Of a stretch of DNA of 64,000 bases, positions 49,501 through 57,027 are shown piece by piece. A model generated the notes under the pieces. It saw nothing but the letters and a program-made list of their open reading frames with translations, was not told the DNA's origin and made no database searches. Position numbers and translations under genes: made by a program. This stretch comes from Saprospiraceae bacterium (GTDB taxonomy: Bacteria; Bacteroidota; Bacteroidia; Chitinophagales; Saprospiraceae): contig JADKFC010000003.1 of assembly GCA_016717655.1 (NCBI GenBank), positions 338,707-402,706 of the forward strand, in the 5' to 3' direction. Position 1 is the stretch's first letter, and each line of letters begins with the position of its first letter.

Positions 49501-49675
49501 GTAATATTTCAAACCAGCGACTGCGAAAAATGACGTGTTGGGCTGAAGAAGTACCAAAATCGTTTTCAACAAAGGTGGCTACCCCGATGGCAATAGCAAA
49601 CAACAGCATATACATGCCTGCTGCCCTTTCTGACACCAAAGCCTTTCCCCACTTGCTTAAATCCTGAATTTTCAT
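46583..49675 (-). CDS. ccsA: Fused cytochrome c biogenesis protein CcsBA (ResB + CcsA)
   Basis: 1030 residues. The N-terminal part (about 1-450) has three early membrane helices, a large periplasmic domain and a fourth helix near 430, as in ResB/CcsB. A long periplasmic middle region (about 475-720) is specific to the fused forms of Bacteroidota. The C-terminal 300 residues carry the polytopic CcsA domain with the haem-handling WWD-type motif WGRYWGWDAKETWAL near residue 925 and flanking His. Function: haem export and attachment to CxxCH sites (System II). Lying convergent to the cytochrome genes, it supplies the maturation that 114 haem sites in two neighbours would demand. Confidence 0.93.
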   Translation of the reverse strand: MKIQDLSKWGKALVSERAAGMYMLLFAIAIGVATFVENDFGTSSAQHVIFRSRWFEILLALFGATILFNIYKYRLIPLRKWASLSFHASIIIILIGAGVTRYFGFEGMMHIREGETANSFVSTEQYLQFRVIKNGKSYSFDEPVYFSSLGNNAFSKSYQIGSDLIKVDLQSFMPNPVESAVEDSNGQPMIKVVIGGMGGREEHYVKYGDKVLVNGIRFNFTNTPEEGAFNVFLQGDSLMFQTGVAVTQMVMATQKNDTLQPGTHMLMLRSLYTMGGSNFVIGSYTPKGKVTLSSGDAKVKSESATGLNLNIDVNGQSQPAFVVGRQGVIGRPAELLYKDLQLAVVYGSKIKTVPFSIKCRDFIQERYPGTDNPSSYASEVTLIDPANGVNREQRIYMNHILDYGGYRFFQSSFDQDELGTYLSVNHDFWGTWISYIGYIILTIGLMMTFFSKTSRFTYLSKKLREMQSNSHLVLILLLILPFASNAQAVISADHAAKFGSIVVQDNNGRFKPMNTLCGEIMRKVAKTESIDGLSPEQLLLSMMNAPMEWERKPFIHIGTHPQVAQMLGTTEKRAAYAQFFGADGQYIFKDQIRKAQTMNPKDHGTFEKTIIKLDEKVNITSMVFSGRLFKLFPMPNDLSNTWLSPADIFQNQGADVRTESQRTLFMEYLQNLSQGAQSGNYGAADASLVKITNFQKTNAAAVYPSDTKIKAELLLNKMDVFGRLRNYYGLLALGILGMFFYTVLKTSANRERWSNVAFYAVIAGFAFHTIGLGLRWYISGRAPWSNGYESMIYIGWTTTLAGILFSKRSLGGLAATMTLAATILLVAGMSWLDPEITPLVPVLKSYWLTIHVSLEAGSYGFLMLGAVIGMLNLILMVFTTDKNMAYTTRAVRELSIISEITLLGGLFMVAIGTYLGGVWANESWGRYWGWDAKETWALVTILVYSFILHMRFIPGLKSLYAFNFASLFGFATVIMTYFGVNYYLSGLHSYAAGDPVPIPSQVYYTAISLTILSIAAFIRYRSKFSNGLYL

Positions 49676-49806
49676 CGATTATTTTATAGGTAATAAAAGG
49701 TTAAAGATAAGGATTTTAGGCCTTATCTGTCCTTTTATTGGGACCCAAACCGAATATTTGAGCCTGACCCGGCTTGGGGTATCAACACATTGTTTTTTTG
49801 CTTTTG

Positions 49807-49814
49807 TATCTTTG
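49807..49814 (+). promoter_or_regulatory. -7 element for the methyltransferase gene (TATCTTTG)
   Basis: TAnnTTTG match 18 bases before the ATG at 49833. It lies inside the longer open frame starting at 49758 and so supports the shorter start. Confidence 0.5.
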
Positions 49815-49832
49815 CCACAGACTCAAAAAAAG

Positions 49833-50969
49833 ATGTCAAAAAAAGAACTTTTTTTTCAGGACGTAAAACAACTTTTGGATGCCGGAATGGCATTTAAAAT
49901 GATATTGTCCAAACCTCGTCCCGGGGTAGAGATGCGAAGCGCTATCATTTCCCTGATAGATGAAGAAGGAGAGATGAGCTTTAAGCAGGTTGAAAAAACA
50001 GATACCCAACATTTTACTACCATTATTCCTTACACCGATTTTTTAGAACACATCATGCAGGTAATGAACGAAAGGTTTTTCTACTGCGAGCTTTTTAATG
50101 AAAACGGCAATGCAGCCCTGCTGCAAAATCAAAAAGGTACGGTTACCTACTTAAAAAGAAAAGGGGGTACAGCGGTTAAAACGGAAAGTCACGACAGAGA
50201 AAAATCATACCTCATACCTGAGGAGGCTGATTTTTTGCAAAAGCTGGGCATCAGCAGCAGCCAAGGCAGGGTATTTGAACAAGCCACTAAAAAATTCAGG
50301 CAAATCAATAAATATGCGGAGATCATTGACAGCCTGGTAGACAAGCACCGCAAACAGCTGACCATTGCCGACATGGGCAGTGGCAAGGCCTATCTCACTT
50401 TTGCACTTTACTATCACCTCAAACACAACAGAGGCATTGAGGTAGAAATGACCGGATATGAGCTTAGGCCAGAGTTGGTAAGTCTCTGCAATCAATATGC
50501 GCGAGAGCTGGGCTATGACAAACTTAATTTTGTGGAAGCCAACATCGAAGCCATTGTATTGGAAAAAATTGACATGGTGGTTTCACTCCATGCTTGCGAC
50601 ATTGCAACAGACATGGCCATCCATGCCGGAATCAAGGCACATGCCGATTACATTGTGCTGGCACCTTGTTGTCACAAACAGATTCGAAAACAGATCGAAT
50701 TGAGAAATGGCATCCTCAAGCACGGCATCCTTTTGGAGCGCCAGGCAGAGATCATAACCGATGCCATCAGGGCCCTTGTTTTAGAGGATAAGGGTTATAA
50801 GACCCAGGTTTTTGAGTTCATTTCAACAGAGCATACCGCCAAAAACACCATGATTATTGCCAAAAAAGCAAGGGCCAATGAGCATGCAGCCCTGGAGATC
50901 AGAGACATCAAAGAGACTTACGGCATTCGGTACCATTACCTGGAAAAACTGCTGGAAGTAAAATATTAA
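49833..50969 (+). CDS. Class I SAM-dependent methyltransferase (Methyltransf_32 type)
   Basis: 378 residues from MSKKELFFQ; an upstream in-frame start at 49758 would cross a good -7 element and adds unconserved residues. The SAM-binding motif ADMGSGKAYLTFALYYHL is near residue 180, followed by VVSLHACDIATDMAI and the APCCHKQIRKQI motif near 275. The PCCH signature is shared with methyltransferases of the TRMT13/METTL25 type and their bacterial relatives, which suggests a nucleic-acid substrate; the actual target is unknown. An N-terminal 150-residue domain precedes the core. No signal peptide. Confidence 0.82.
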   Translation: MSKKELFFQDVKQLLDAGMAFKMILSKPRPGVEMRSAIISLIDEEGEMSFKQVEKTDTQHFTTIIPYTDFLEHIMQVMNERFFYCELFNENGNAALLQNQKGTVTYLKRKGGTAVKTESHDREKSYLIPEEADFLQKLGISSSQGRVFEQATKKFRQINKYAEIIDSLVDKHRKQLTIADMGSGKAYLTFALYYHLKHNRGIEVEMTGYELRPELVSLCNQYARELGYDKLNFVEANIEAIVLEKIDMVVSLHACDIATDMAIHAGIKAHADYIVLAPCCHKQIRKQIELRNGILKHGILLERQAEIITDAIRALVLEDKGYKTQVFEFISTEHTAKNTMIIAKKARANEHAALEIRDIKETYGIRYHYLEKLLEVKY

Positions 50970-51063
50970 ACAATATTCTTGTCTTTTTAAGCCTATCAAG
51001 CCCCAAATTTGACCATCAGGCAAGGTTTTTGCACTGAAATCGGTATAAAAGTACTTATTCGAG

Positions 51064-51930
51064 ATGAAAGGAATCATTTTAGCAGGAGGCCTTGGCACCC
51101 GCTTATATCCACTGACCCTTGCCATGAGCAAGCAGATGATGCCCGTGTACGACAAGCCCATGATTTATTACCCCTTGTCGACCATGATGAGTGCGGGAAT
51201 AAGGGAAATACTGATCATCAGTACCCCGGCAGATTTGCCCAATTTTAAGAACCTACTGAAGGACGGAAGCGAGATCGGCTGTTCTTTTTCCTACATAGAA
51301 CAACACAATCCCAATGGCTTGGCGCAAGCTTTTGTACTTGGAAGAGATTTTGTAGGAAACGATAATGTGTCGCTCATCCTGGGTGACAATATTTTTTACG
51401 GACATGGATTAAAAGAATTGCTGCAATCCTCTACCCGGCCTGATGGAGGCATTGTTTTTGCCTACCAGGTAGCCGATCCGGAAAGATATGGTGTGGTAGA
51501 TTTTGACAAAGATTTTAAAGCACTTAGCATAGAAGAAAAACCAGCCCAGCCGAAGTCCAACTACGCGGTACCGGGTATTTATTTTTACGACAATACCGTT
51601 TTGGACATCGCCAGAGACCTCCAGCCCTCGGCCCGTGGAGAATATGAAATTACCGATGTAAACAAGACCTACCTTGAAATGGGAAAACTAAAGGTGGGGG
51701 TTTTATCCAGGGGCATTGCCTGGTTGGATACAGGTACCCATTTGTCGTTGCTCCAGGCCGGACAATTTATTCAGGTCATAGAAGAAAGGCAGGGACTCAA
51801 AATTGGATGTATCGAAGAAGTGGCGCACGAAATGGGCTTTATTTCTGATGCTCAACTGGAGGCACTGGGCCACAAATATATAAAAAGCGGTTATGGTGAG
51901 TACCTGCTCAATTTGCTGCACAACCGGTAA
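51064..51930 (+). CDS. rfbA: Glucose-1-phosphate thymidylyltransferase
   Basis: 288 residues, normal length. The nucleotidyltransferase motif GGLGTRLYPLT at residues 7-17, the KPMIYYPLS segment, LGDNIFYGHGL and EEKPAQPKSNYAV match RmlA/RfbA. Reaction: dTTP plus glucose-1-phosphate to dTDP-glucose, the first step to dTDP-rhamnose and related surface sugars. The other rml genes are not in the window. Confidence 0.96.
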   Translation: MKGIILAGGLGTRLYPLTLAMSKQMMPVYDKPMIYYPLSTMMSAGIREILIISTPADLPNFKNLLKDGSEIGCSFSYIEQHNPNGLAQAFVLGRDFVGNDNVSLILGDNIFYGHGLKELLQSSTRPDGGIVFAYQVADPERYGVVDFDKDFKALSIEEKPAQPKSNYAVPGIYFYDNTVLDIARDLQPSARGEYEITDVNKTYLEMGKLKVGVLSRGIAWLDTGTHLSLLQAGQFIQVIEERQGLKIGCIEEVAHEMGFISDAQLEALGHKYIKSGYGEYLLNLLHNR

Positions 51931-51990
51931 TTTTGAGCTTGGTTTAAACCTTTGCCCGGCGCAACCGTTTATTAGCAGAATCAATCAGAG

Positions 51991-52941
51991 ATGAATAAAC
52001 ACTACGACAGAAGGATCTTCCTTCAACAAACCGGTCTTGGCCTTGCTGGCCTTTACCTGGGGTCAGGGCTTATATCATGTAGTCCAAAAACATCTTATGC
52101 CTCATTGACCACCATCCCTACTGATTCGCCTTATGTGATGAAACACCTGAGGGGCAGGGTGGGTTACTTTACCGAAAAGGGAGGTACCATAGCCTGGCTG
52201 ATCGATGGCAAAAACAGTGCGCTTGTAGATTCTCAGTTTCCGGAGCAGATGGCTCATTTAATAACAGAAGCCAATAAACTTACCGACGATAGTTGGAACG
52301 CCCTGTTCAATACCCACCACCATGCAGACCATACCAGTGGCAATATCAGTCTCAAGGGGAAAGTAAGTGCGGTTATTGCCCATGAAAATTCAAAAATCAA
52401 TCAAAAGAAGGCGGCAGAGCAAAAGAACAATTTAGAAGGTGTGTTATTGCCTGATACCACCTTTGCCCAAAATTACAGGGTCAAAGTGGGAAAAGAAAGC
52501 ATCAGCTGTCACTACTTTGGTGCCGCCCATACCAATGGCGACAGCATTGTGCACTTTGAAGACAGCGATGTGGTTCACATTGGCGACCTGGTTTTTAACC
52601 GCAGATTTCCTTACATCGATAAAGGAGCCGGTGCCAGCATCCAGGGCTGGATCAGTGTACACGATGCATTGTTGCGATATTTGGGCAATACTACTCAGAT
52701 CATATGCGGACATGCAGGCCAGGGATACGATGTCATCCTGGGCAAAGAAGACATCAAAGCCTTTAGAAACTACCTCGAACAACTGTTACAATTTGCACGA
52801 AAAAAAATCAATGAAGGCGTGCCATTGGAAGAATTAAAAAAGACAACCACCTTTATACCCGGCGCAGAACAATGGCAGGGCGATGGCATAAGCCGGAGCC
52901 TCGATGCCGCATACATAGAATTGAATGGACCTAAAGGATAA
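51991..52941 (+). CDS. MBL-fold metallo-hydrolase with Tat-type signal
   Basis: 316 residues. The N-terminus DRRIFLQQTGLGLAGLYLG has a twin Arg and hydrophobic core followed by a lipobox-like SGLISC, suggesting Tat export, perhaps as a lipoprotein. The metallo-beta-lactamase signature THHHADHTSGN is near residue 110; later ligands are GAAHTNGDS (His), HIGDLVF (Asp) and CGHAGQG (His). The pattern fits general MBL hydrolases and lacks the B1 Cys ligand. Substrate unknown. The stop overlaps the next start by 17 bases. Confidence 0.87.
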   Translation: MNKHYDRRIFLQQTGLGLAGLYLGSGLISCSPKTSYASLTTIPTDSPYVMKHLRGRVGYFTEKGGTIAWLIDGKNSALVDSQFPEQMAHLITEANKLTDDSWNALFNTHHHADHTSGNISLKGKVSAVIAHENSKINQKKAAEQKNNLEGVLLPDTTFAQNYRVKVGKESISCHYFGAAHTNGDSIVHFEDSDVVHIGDLVFNRRFPYIDKGAGASIQGWISVHDALLRYLGNTTQIICGHAGQGYDVILGKEDIKAFRNYLEQLLQFARKKINEGVPLEELKKTTTFIPGAEQWQGDGISRSLDAAYIELNGPKG

Positions 52942-53557
52942 AGCCAGTTACAAAAACATCATCTTTGATTTCGGAGGCGTTCTGCTGGATCTGGATGTCA
53001 ATCGCACTTACGATGCCCTGAAACAAGTCATGGCTTTTGAAGGTGAAGCCCACCAAATCTACCTCGACCACCAGGATCTTTTTGACTCTTTTGAGATGGG
53101 CCACACCATTGTTGAAAACTTTTTATGGAAGCTTCAAAGCAAGAGCAAACGGGTACCTCCGGTTGATAAGATGATTACAGCCTGGAATGCCATGTTACTG
53201 GGTTGGAAGCCAGAAAAACTACAATTGCTCGAAGAATTGAAACCCCGCTACAGAACTTTTTTATTAAGCAATACCAATGAGATCCACATCGAGTGGGTGC
53301 GCCGGGATTTGAAAAACAACCACCAAATCACCGACTTCGACACCCGGTTTTTTGAAAAGACCTATTATTCTCATCTTTTGGGTAAACGCAAGCCCAATGC
53401 CGACATCTTTGAATATGTAATCGCGGATGCAAATCTGAATCCTGCAGAAACTTTGTTTATTGATGACAATGCCCACAATATTGAGACGGCTGCTGGTTTG
53501 GGCTTTCAAACAAAGTTGCATGAAACCAACGCCAACCTTGATTTTTTGAGGGGTTAA
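52925..53557 (+). CDS. HAD-superfamily hydrolase
   Basis: 210 residues. Motif I is FDFGGVLLDLD (nucleophile and acid Asp), motif II LLSNTNE (Ser/Thr-type), motif III the Lys in GKRKPNADIFEYV and motif IV FIDDNAHNIETA. The helical cap between I and II and the size fit the YihX/epoxide-hydrolase-N-like phosphatase group. Likely a small-molecule phosphatase; the substrate is not predictable. Probably co-transcribed with the MBL-fold gene that overlaps its start. Confidence 0.88.
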   Translation: MDLKDKASYKNIIFDFGGVLLDLDVNRTYDALKQVMAFEGEAHQIYLDHQDLFDSFEMGHTIVENFLWKLQSKSKRVPPVDKMITAWNAMLLGWKPEKLQLLEELKPRYRTFLLSNTNEIHIEWVRRDLKNNHQITDFDTRFFEKTYYSHLLGKRKPNADIFEYVIADANLNPAETLFIDDNAHNIETAAGLGFQTKLHETNANLDFLRG

Positions 53558-54601
53558 GGGGGGAGAGTGTTCAGGTGTTTGAAATGTTCAAAGTGTTCTA
53601 AGTGTTCGAAATGTTCAAAGTGTTTGAAATGTTCTAAGTGTTCGAAATGTTCTAAGTGTTCGAAATGATTTGAATGGTGGGCATTCTTCTTAATTCTCTC
53701 AATTCCCTTCATGTTGTAAGAAATACCGTATGCTAAAGTTAAGAGACATTTAGAAAGTAAAGATCAATTAAGCCTTAATGCCACTCAATGCTCTTAATGT
53801 TTAAATGTTGCTGAATGTCTTTTTTAGGTGATAGGTCTCTATGTGGGTTAGTGCCATAACAAGACTTTTTACCTGATAACGAGATTGGGATTTTTTTGAA
53901 ACATTAAGGTAATTTAGATAGGGTTCCACATAGAAAAGTTTCCCGGAAGAGTTGGTTTTTTTGAAATGCACTACAAAACTACGTTTTATAGGCACAGGCA
54001 TTAAGATTCATTAAGGTGCATTAAGTTTGGATAGAACATTGAAGCCTTTAATGTTGCTAAATGTAATTAATGTTTAAATGCAGGTAAATCTCTTTATAAA
54101 GAGAAAGGTCTGTATATGGCAAAAAACAATTGATGTTACCACATAAAGACATTTCTTGTAAAAAAGAGCTTGTGCTATTTTATAAAACATTAAGAGAATT
54201 AAGGGACATTAAGTTTGGGAAGAAAAAGAAGCTCTTAATGTAACTAAATGTGCTTAATGTTTAAATGCAGGTAAATCTCTTTATAAAGAGAAAGGTCTAT
54301 ATATAGGCAAAAACAATTGATGTTACCACATAAAGACATTTCTTGTAAAAAAGAGCTTGTGATATTTTATAAAATGCACTACAAAACTACGTTTAATAGG
54401 TACAAGCATTTAGAAAATTAAGGTAATTAAGATGGACTATCTTTCAATCGACTTAATCCTAAATTCTCTCAATTTCCTTCATGTTTAATTCTTGAAAATC
54501 TCATTGAAATGGGAGATATCTTTTTTGTGGCAAAAATTACTTTCTGACACTTCTTACAGTCTAGTACATTCATCCAAACCCTAGTCCCTAGCCCCTAATC
54601 C
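53558..54601. repeat. Repeat-rich non-coding region, 1 kb
   Basis: No open frame of note. It holds the 9-base minisatellite, two further copies of the interspersed repeat seen at 46.4 kb (TGCACTACAAAACTACG at about 53967 and 54375, with right-hand partners at 53689-53717 and 54460-54486) and a direct repeat of about 130 bases (about 54062-54190 and 54248-54376). Both direct-repeat copies contain the palindrome CTCTTTATAAAGAG (54090-54103 and 54277-54290). Confidence 0.75.
53568..53668. repeat. Minisatellite of 9-base units
   Basis: Ten contiguous 9-base units of three alternating types (TGTTCAAAG, TGTTCTAAG, TGTTCGAAA and a TTTGAAA variant) run from 53576, with one degenerate unit before. 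It begins just after the HAD gene stop. There are no unique spacers, so it is not a CRISPR array. Confidence 0.85.
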
Positions 54602-55915
54602 CTAGCCCCTATTCAATTTCCCAAACGGTTGTCGCTTCCAATAAGTAAGACAACGCCACACCCACTCCATTGGCCCAAAATAATAATATTTGAGCCAGAT
54701 GGGACTTACAATCAGCTGAAAGATCCATATGCTGAAAACGAGGTAGTACAACTCGTATCTCTGCAGCATACCAAAATAATCGAAGCCAAGGAAAAAGATG
54801 TTACAAATGATGGTATGGCTAATGTAATTGGTAAGTGCCATTTGTCCTACTGCGGCGAGTGATCTTTGTAGAAACAGGAGCCAACCTGATTTTATAAACA
54901 ACATGATCAGCCCGATATGGCCCATGGTCATAGCCAAGCGGCCTACGTGATATGTCTGAAAGGTCTTACTAAATGCAGACATTGAAAAGTTATCTCCAAT
55001 CAAGGTACTCGCCTCCCAATAATTGACTGTAAGTCCGATGGAATAACCCAAAAAGACCATCAGTCCATAAAACTTCATGCTTTTACCTGCTGTGATGATT
55101 TGCATTTTAAAGAGGGCCATGCCTAACAGCATCATGGCTAGTACATCAAAAAAATCATATCGATACAAAAAAGAAGTTTGCATCCATTGATTTTCGGGTA
55201 CCTTGTGTAAAACAATGTCCCAATAGCCCTGGTGTTGTGCATCTATTTCTTCCTTTATTTTTTCAGCATCCGGTTTGTTTTTTTTGATCTTCTCTTCCAT
55301 AGCTTCCAGAGCACCACTTTCATCTTTGGTCAATACTTCTCCCTTGATTTTTTTTGCTTCTGCAAGGGCAACTGTTTCTTGCAGTTCTACATCTGCCAAT
55401 CGGTCATTGATTTCCCAACAAATGGCAAGGGCCAGGAAAACAGAGGCTATGATTATTAGTTTTTTTGCCGGCAGGTGTCTGAAACTAAAGGCAAACATAC
55501 CAATGATGGCATAGGCGTACAGTATCTCTCCATTCCACAATAGCAGATAACAATGGATGATACCAAACAGGAAGAGCCACCACAATCTTCTGAAAAAAAG
55601 ATCGGTTACCTCACTGCCATTACCCGCATTGGTTTTGGATGTAAACAAAATAATACCAATACCAAACAACATGGAAAACATTGCTCGCATGGTGCCCTCA
55701 AAAAACAAAGAGGTGGACAGCCAGGCATTGAGGTTCCAACCCTCGGCTCCCCCATTGATGGTGGGATCCATGTAGGCGTTGTAAAGTCCAAAACCTACAA
55801 TATTCATCAATAAAATTCCTAAAAGTGAGATGCCTCTGATGACATCTAGCGAGTTGATCCTTGCCGATTTTTCAGTCGGCGACAACGCTGGATTGGCAGT
55901 GTTTTCGTTTTGCAT
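54602..55915 (-). CDS. DUF418-domain membrane protein (YeiB-like)
   Basis: 437 residues with about ten hydrophobic segments. The N-terminal RINSLDVIRGISLLGILLMN is the hallmark of the YeiB/DUF418 family. The C-terminal DUF418 part includes LTNYISHTIICN and a late WRCLTYWKRQPF segment. A charged insert of about 90 residues (190-275) interrupts the membrane part. The family is broadly distributed and its role is unproven, though a transport or acyl-transfer role has been suggested from structure-like topology. Flanked on both sides by repeat-rich non-coding DNA. Confidence 0.87.
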   Translation of the reverse strand: MQNENTANPALSPTEKSARINSLDVIRGISLLGILLMNIVGFGLYNAYMDPTINGGAEGWNLNAWLSTSLFFEGTMRAMFSMLFGIGIILFTSKTNAGNGSEVTDLFFRRLWWLFLFGIIHCYLLLWNGEILYAYAIIGMFAFSFRHLPAKKLIIIASVFLALAICWEINDRLADVELQETVALAEAKKIKGEVLTKDESGALEAMEEKIKKNKPDAEKIKEEIDAQHQGYWDIVLHKVPENQWMQTSFLYRYDFFDVLAMMLLGMALFKMQIITAGKSMKFYGLMVFLGYSIGLTVNYWEASTLIGDNFSMSAFSKTFQTYHVGRLAMTMGHIGLIMLFIKSGWLLFLQRSLAAVGQMALTNYISHTIICNIFFLGFDYFGMLQRYELYYLVFSIWIFQLIVSPIWLKYYYFGPMEWVWRCLTYWKRQPFGKLNRG

Positions 55916-56087
55916 GGTTTTTCTGATTGTCTGTAAATAAAACCATCGGTCCCGGGAAGGGATTTAAAATCAATACTAATGTACGAGGATAATGGATTGG
56001 GTGTATGTTTTTAAATGTTCAAATGTTCACGTCCCGCTATCGCGTGACTAAATGGTTACGCTCGGCGTCACGCTGCGCTCGCTCCGC

Positions 56088-56203
56088 TAAATGTTCACGC
56101 TGCGCTGGCGCTCCGCTAAATGTTCACGCTGCGCTGGCGCTCCGCTAAATGTTCACGCTGCGCTGGCGCTCCGCTAAATTTTCACGCCTCACGCTGGCAC
56201 TTC
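56088..56203. repeat. 29-base tandem repeats, GC-rich
   Basis: Units starting with TAAATGTTCACGC at 56088, 56117, 56146 and, degenerate, 56175 are exactly 29 bases apart with no spacer. Related fragments (TAAATGGTTACGCTCGG) flank them and one TAAATGTTC copy returns near 56480. The core CGCTGCGCTGGCGCTCCGC is much more GC-rich than the window. Confidence 0.8.
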
Positions 56204-56270
56204 GCTAAATGGTTACGCTCGGCTGTGCTTCGCTAAATGTTCACGCTGCGCTGGCGGTAAGAAAATTGTT

Positions 56271-56292
56271 GTACCGCAGGGCCCTGCGGTAC
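56271..56292. repeat. Perfect 22-base palindrome
   Basis: GTACCGCAGGG joined directly to its reverse complement CCCTGCGGTAC. A damaged second copy keeps the right half at about 56448-56462 (AGGGCCCTGCGGTAC), so the pair brackets the C/A homopolymer patch. Confidence 0.7.
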
Positions 56293-56586
56293 AGGGCTAC
56301 GCCTTCCGCTAAACCCAATAAAACCCCCCCCCCCCCCCCCCCCCCCCGGGAGGCGGGCCCCCCCCCCCAACCCCCACCCCAACCACAAAACCTAAAAAAA
56401 AAAAAAAAAAACCCCCTTTCATGCGCGAAAAAAATTGTTGCAACTCAGGGCCCTGCGGTACTAGCGGCGGCTGCGCCTCGCTAAATGTTCAAATGAATTA
56501 AAATAACAAATAGGACAAGGAATACCATATTTCAAAGATTTGGTAGATTATCATAATCATGAGCGATATCAAATGATATGAACATA

Positions 56587-56675
56587 GTCCCTACACCAGT
56601 AACCTGGTGTAGGGACACCATGTGAACATATGAATATATTACCCTTGTCCCAACGCCAGATCACTGGTGTAGGGA
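56587..56675. repeat. Two tandem hairpins with related stems
   Basis: Hairpin 1: GTCCCTACACCAG (56587-56599), loop TAAC, CTGGTGTAGGGAC (56604-56616), a perfect 13-base stem. Hairpin 2: GTCCCAACGCCAG (about 56647-56659), loop ATCA, CTGGTGTAGGGAC (about 56663-56675), with 11 of 13 pairs. The right arms are identical. Confidence 0.75.
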
Positions 56676-57027
56676 CCGCAACCCATCCATGGTTTATGGT
56701 GACCTCCGTTTAAAAGGTGTTTGGGGAGAGGGAGGGGAGGAGAAGGAAGAAAAAATATAAAGGGGGGGAAGGGGGGTTGTTTGGGAGAGGAGGGAAAGGG
56801 GGGGGAAGAGGAAGAAAAAAAAGGGGCGCCTTAGTGCTATAGCCCCTATGAAATACAGGGTTTATCCCCCCTAGTAATAGGATTTATCCTTTGTCATTTC
56901 TCACATCAGGATTTCAATTTTGTGTTATCGACTTTTACCTGTAAAAGGCGGTCCTTGCCCCTAAGGTTAGGGGTGGCGATTCCGAAAAGCCAGAAAAGAG
57001 TAGGACACAATTTCTAAATCCAATTTT

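Larger units (their letters stand above)
55916..57027. other. Repeat- and homopolymer-rich non-coding region, 1.1 kb
   Basis: No credible gene. It contains the 29-base tandem units, a 22-base palindrome, two hairpins and two low-complexity patches: 56323-56415 (long C then A runs) and 56715-56825 (G/A-only sequence). The patches do not resemble the rest of the window and may be assembly artefacts. Confidence 0.7.

Noticed and set aside
53568..53668. Possible CRISPR array
   Set aside because: Nine-base units are contiguous with no unique spacers; no cas genes in the window.
55553..55813. Forward open frames antisense to the DUF418-like gene
   Set aside because: Shadow frames of a clearly conserved membrane protein on the other strand.
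56088..56203. 29-base repeats as a CRISPR array
   Set aside because: The unit length fits a CRISPR repeat, but the copies abut without spacers.
56209..56484. Open frame of 91 codons across the homopolymer patch
   Set aside because: It is built from repeats and poly-Pro/poly-Lys runs of the low-complexity sequence and resembles no protein.
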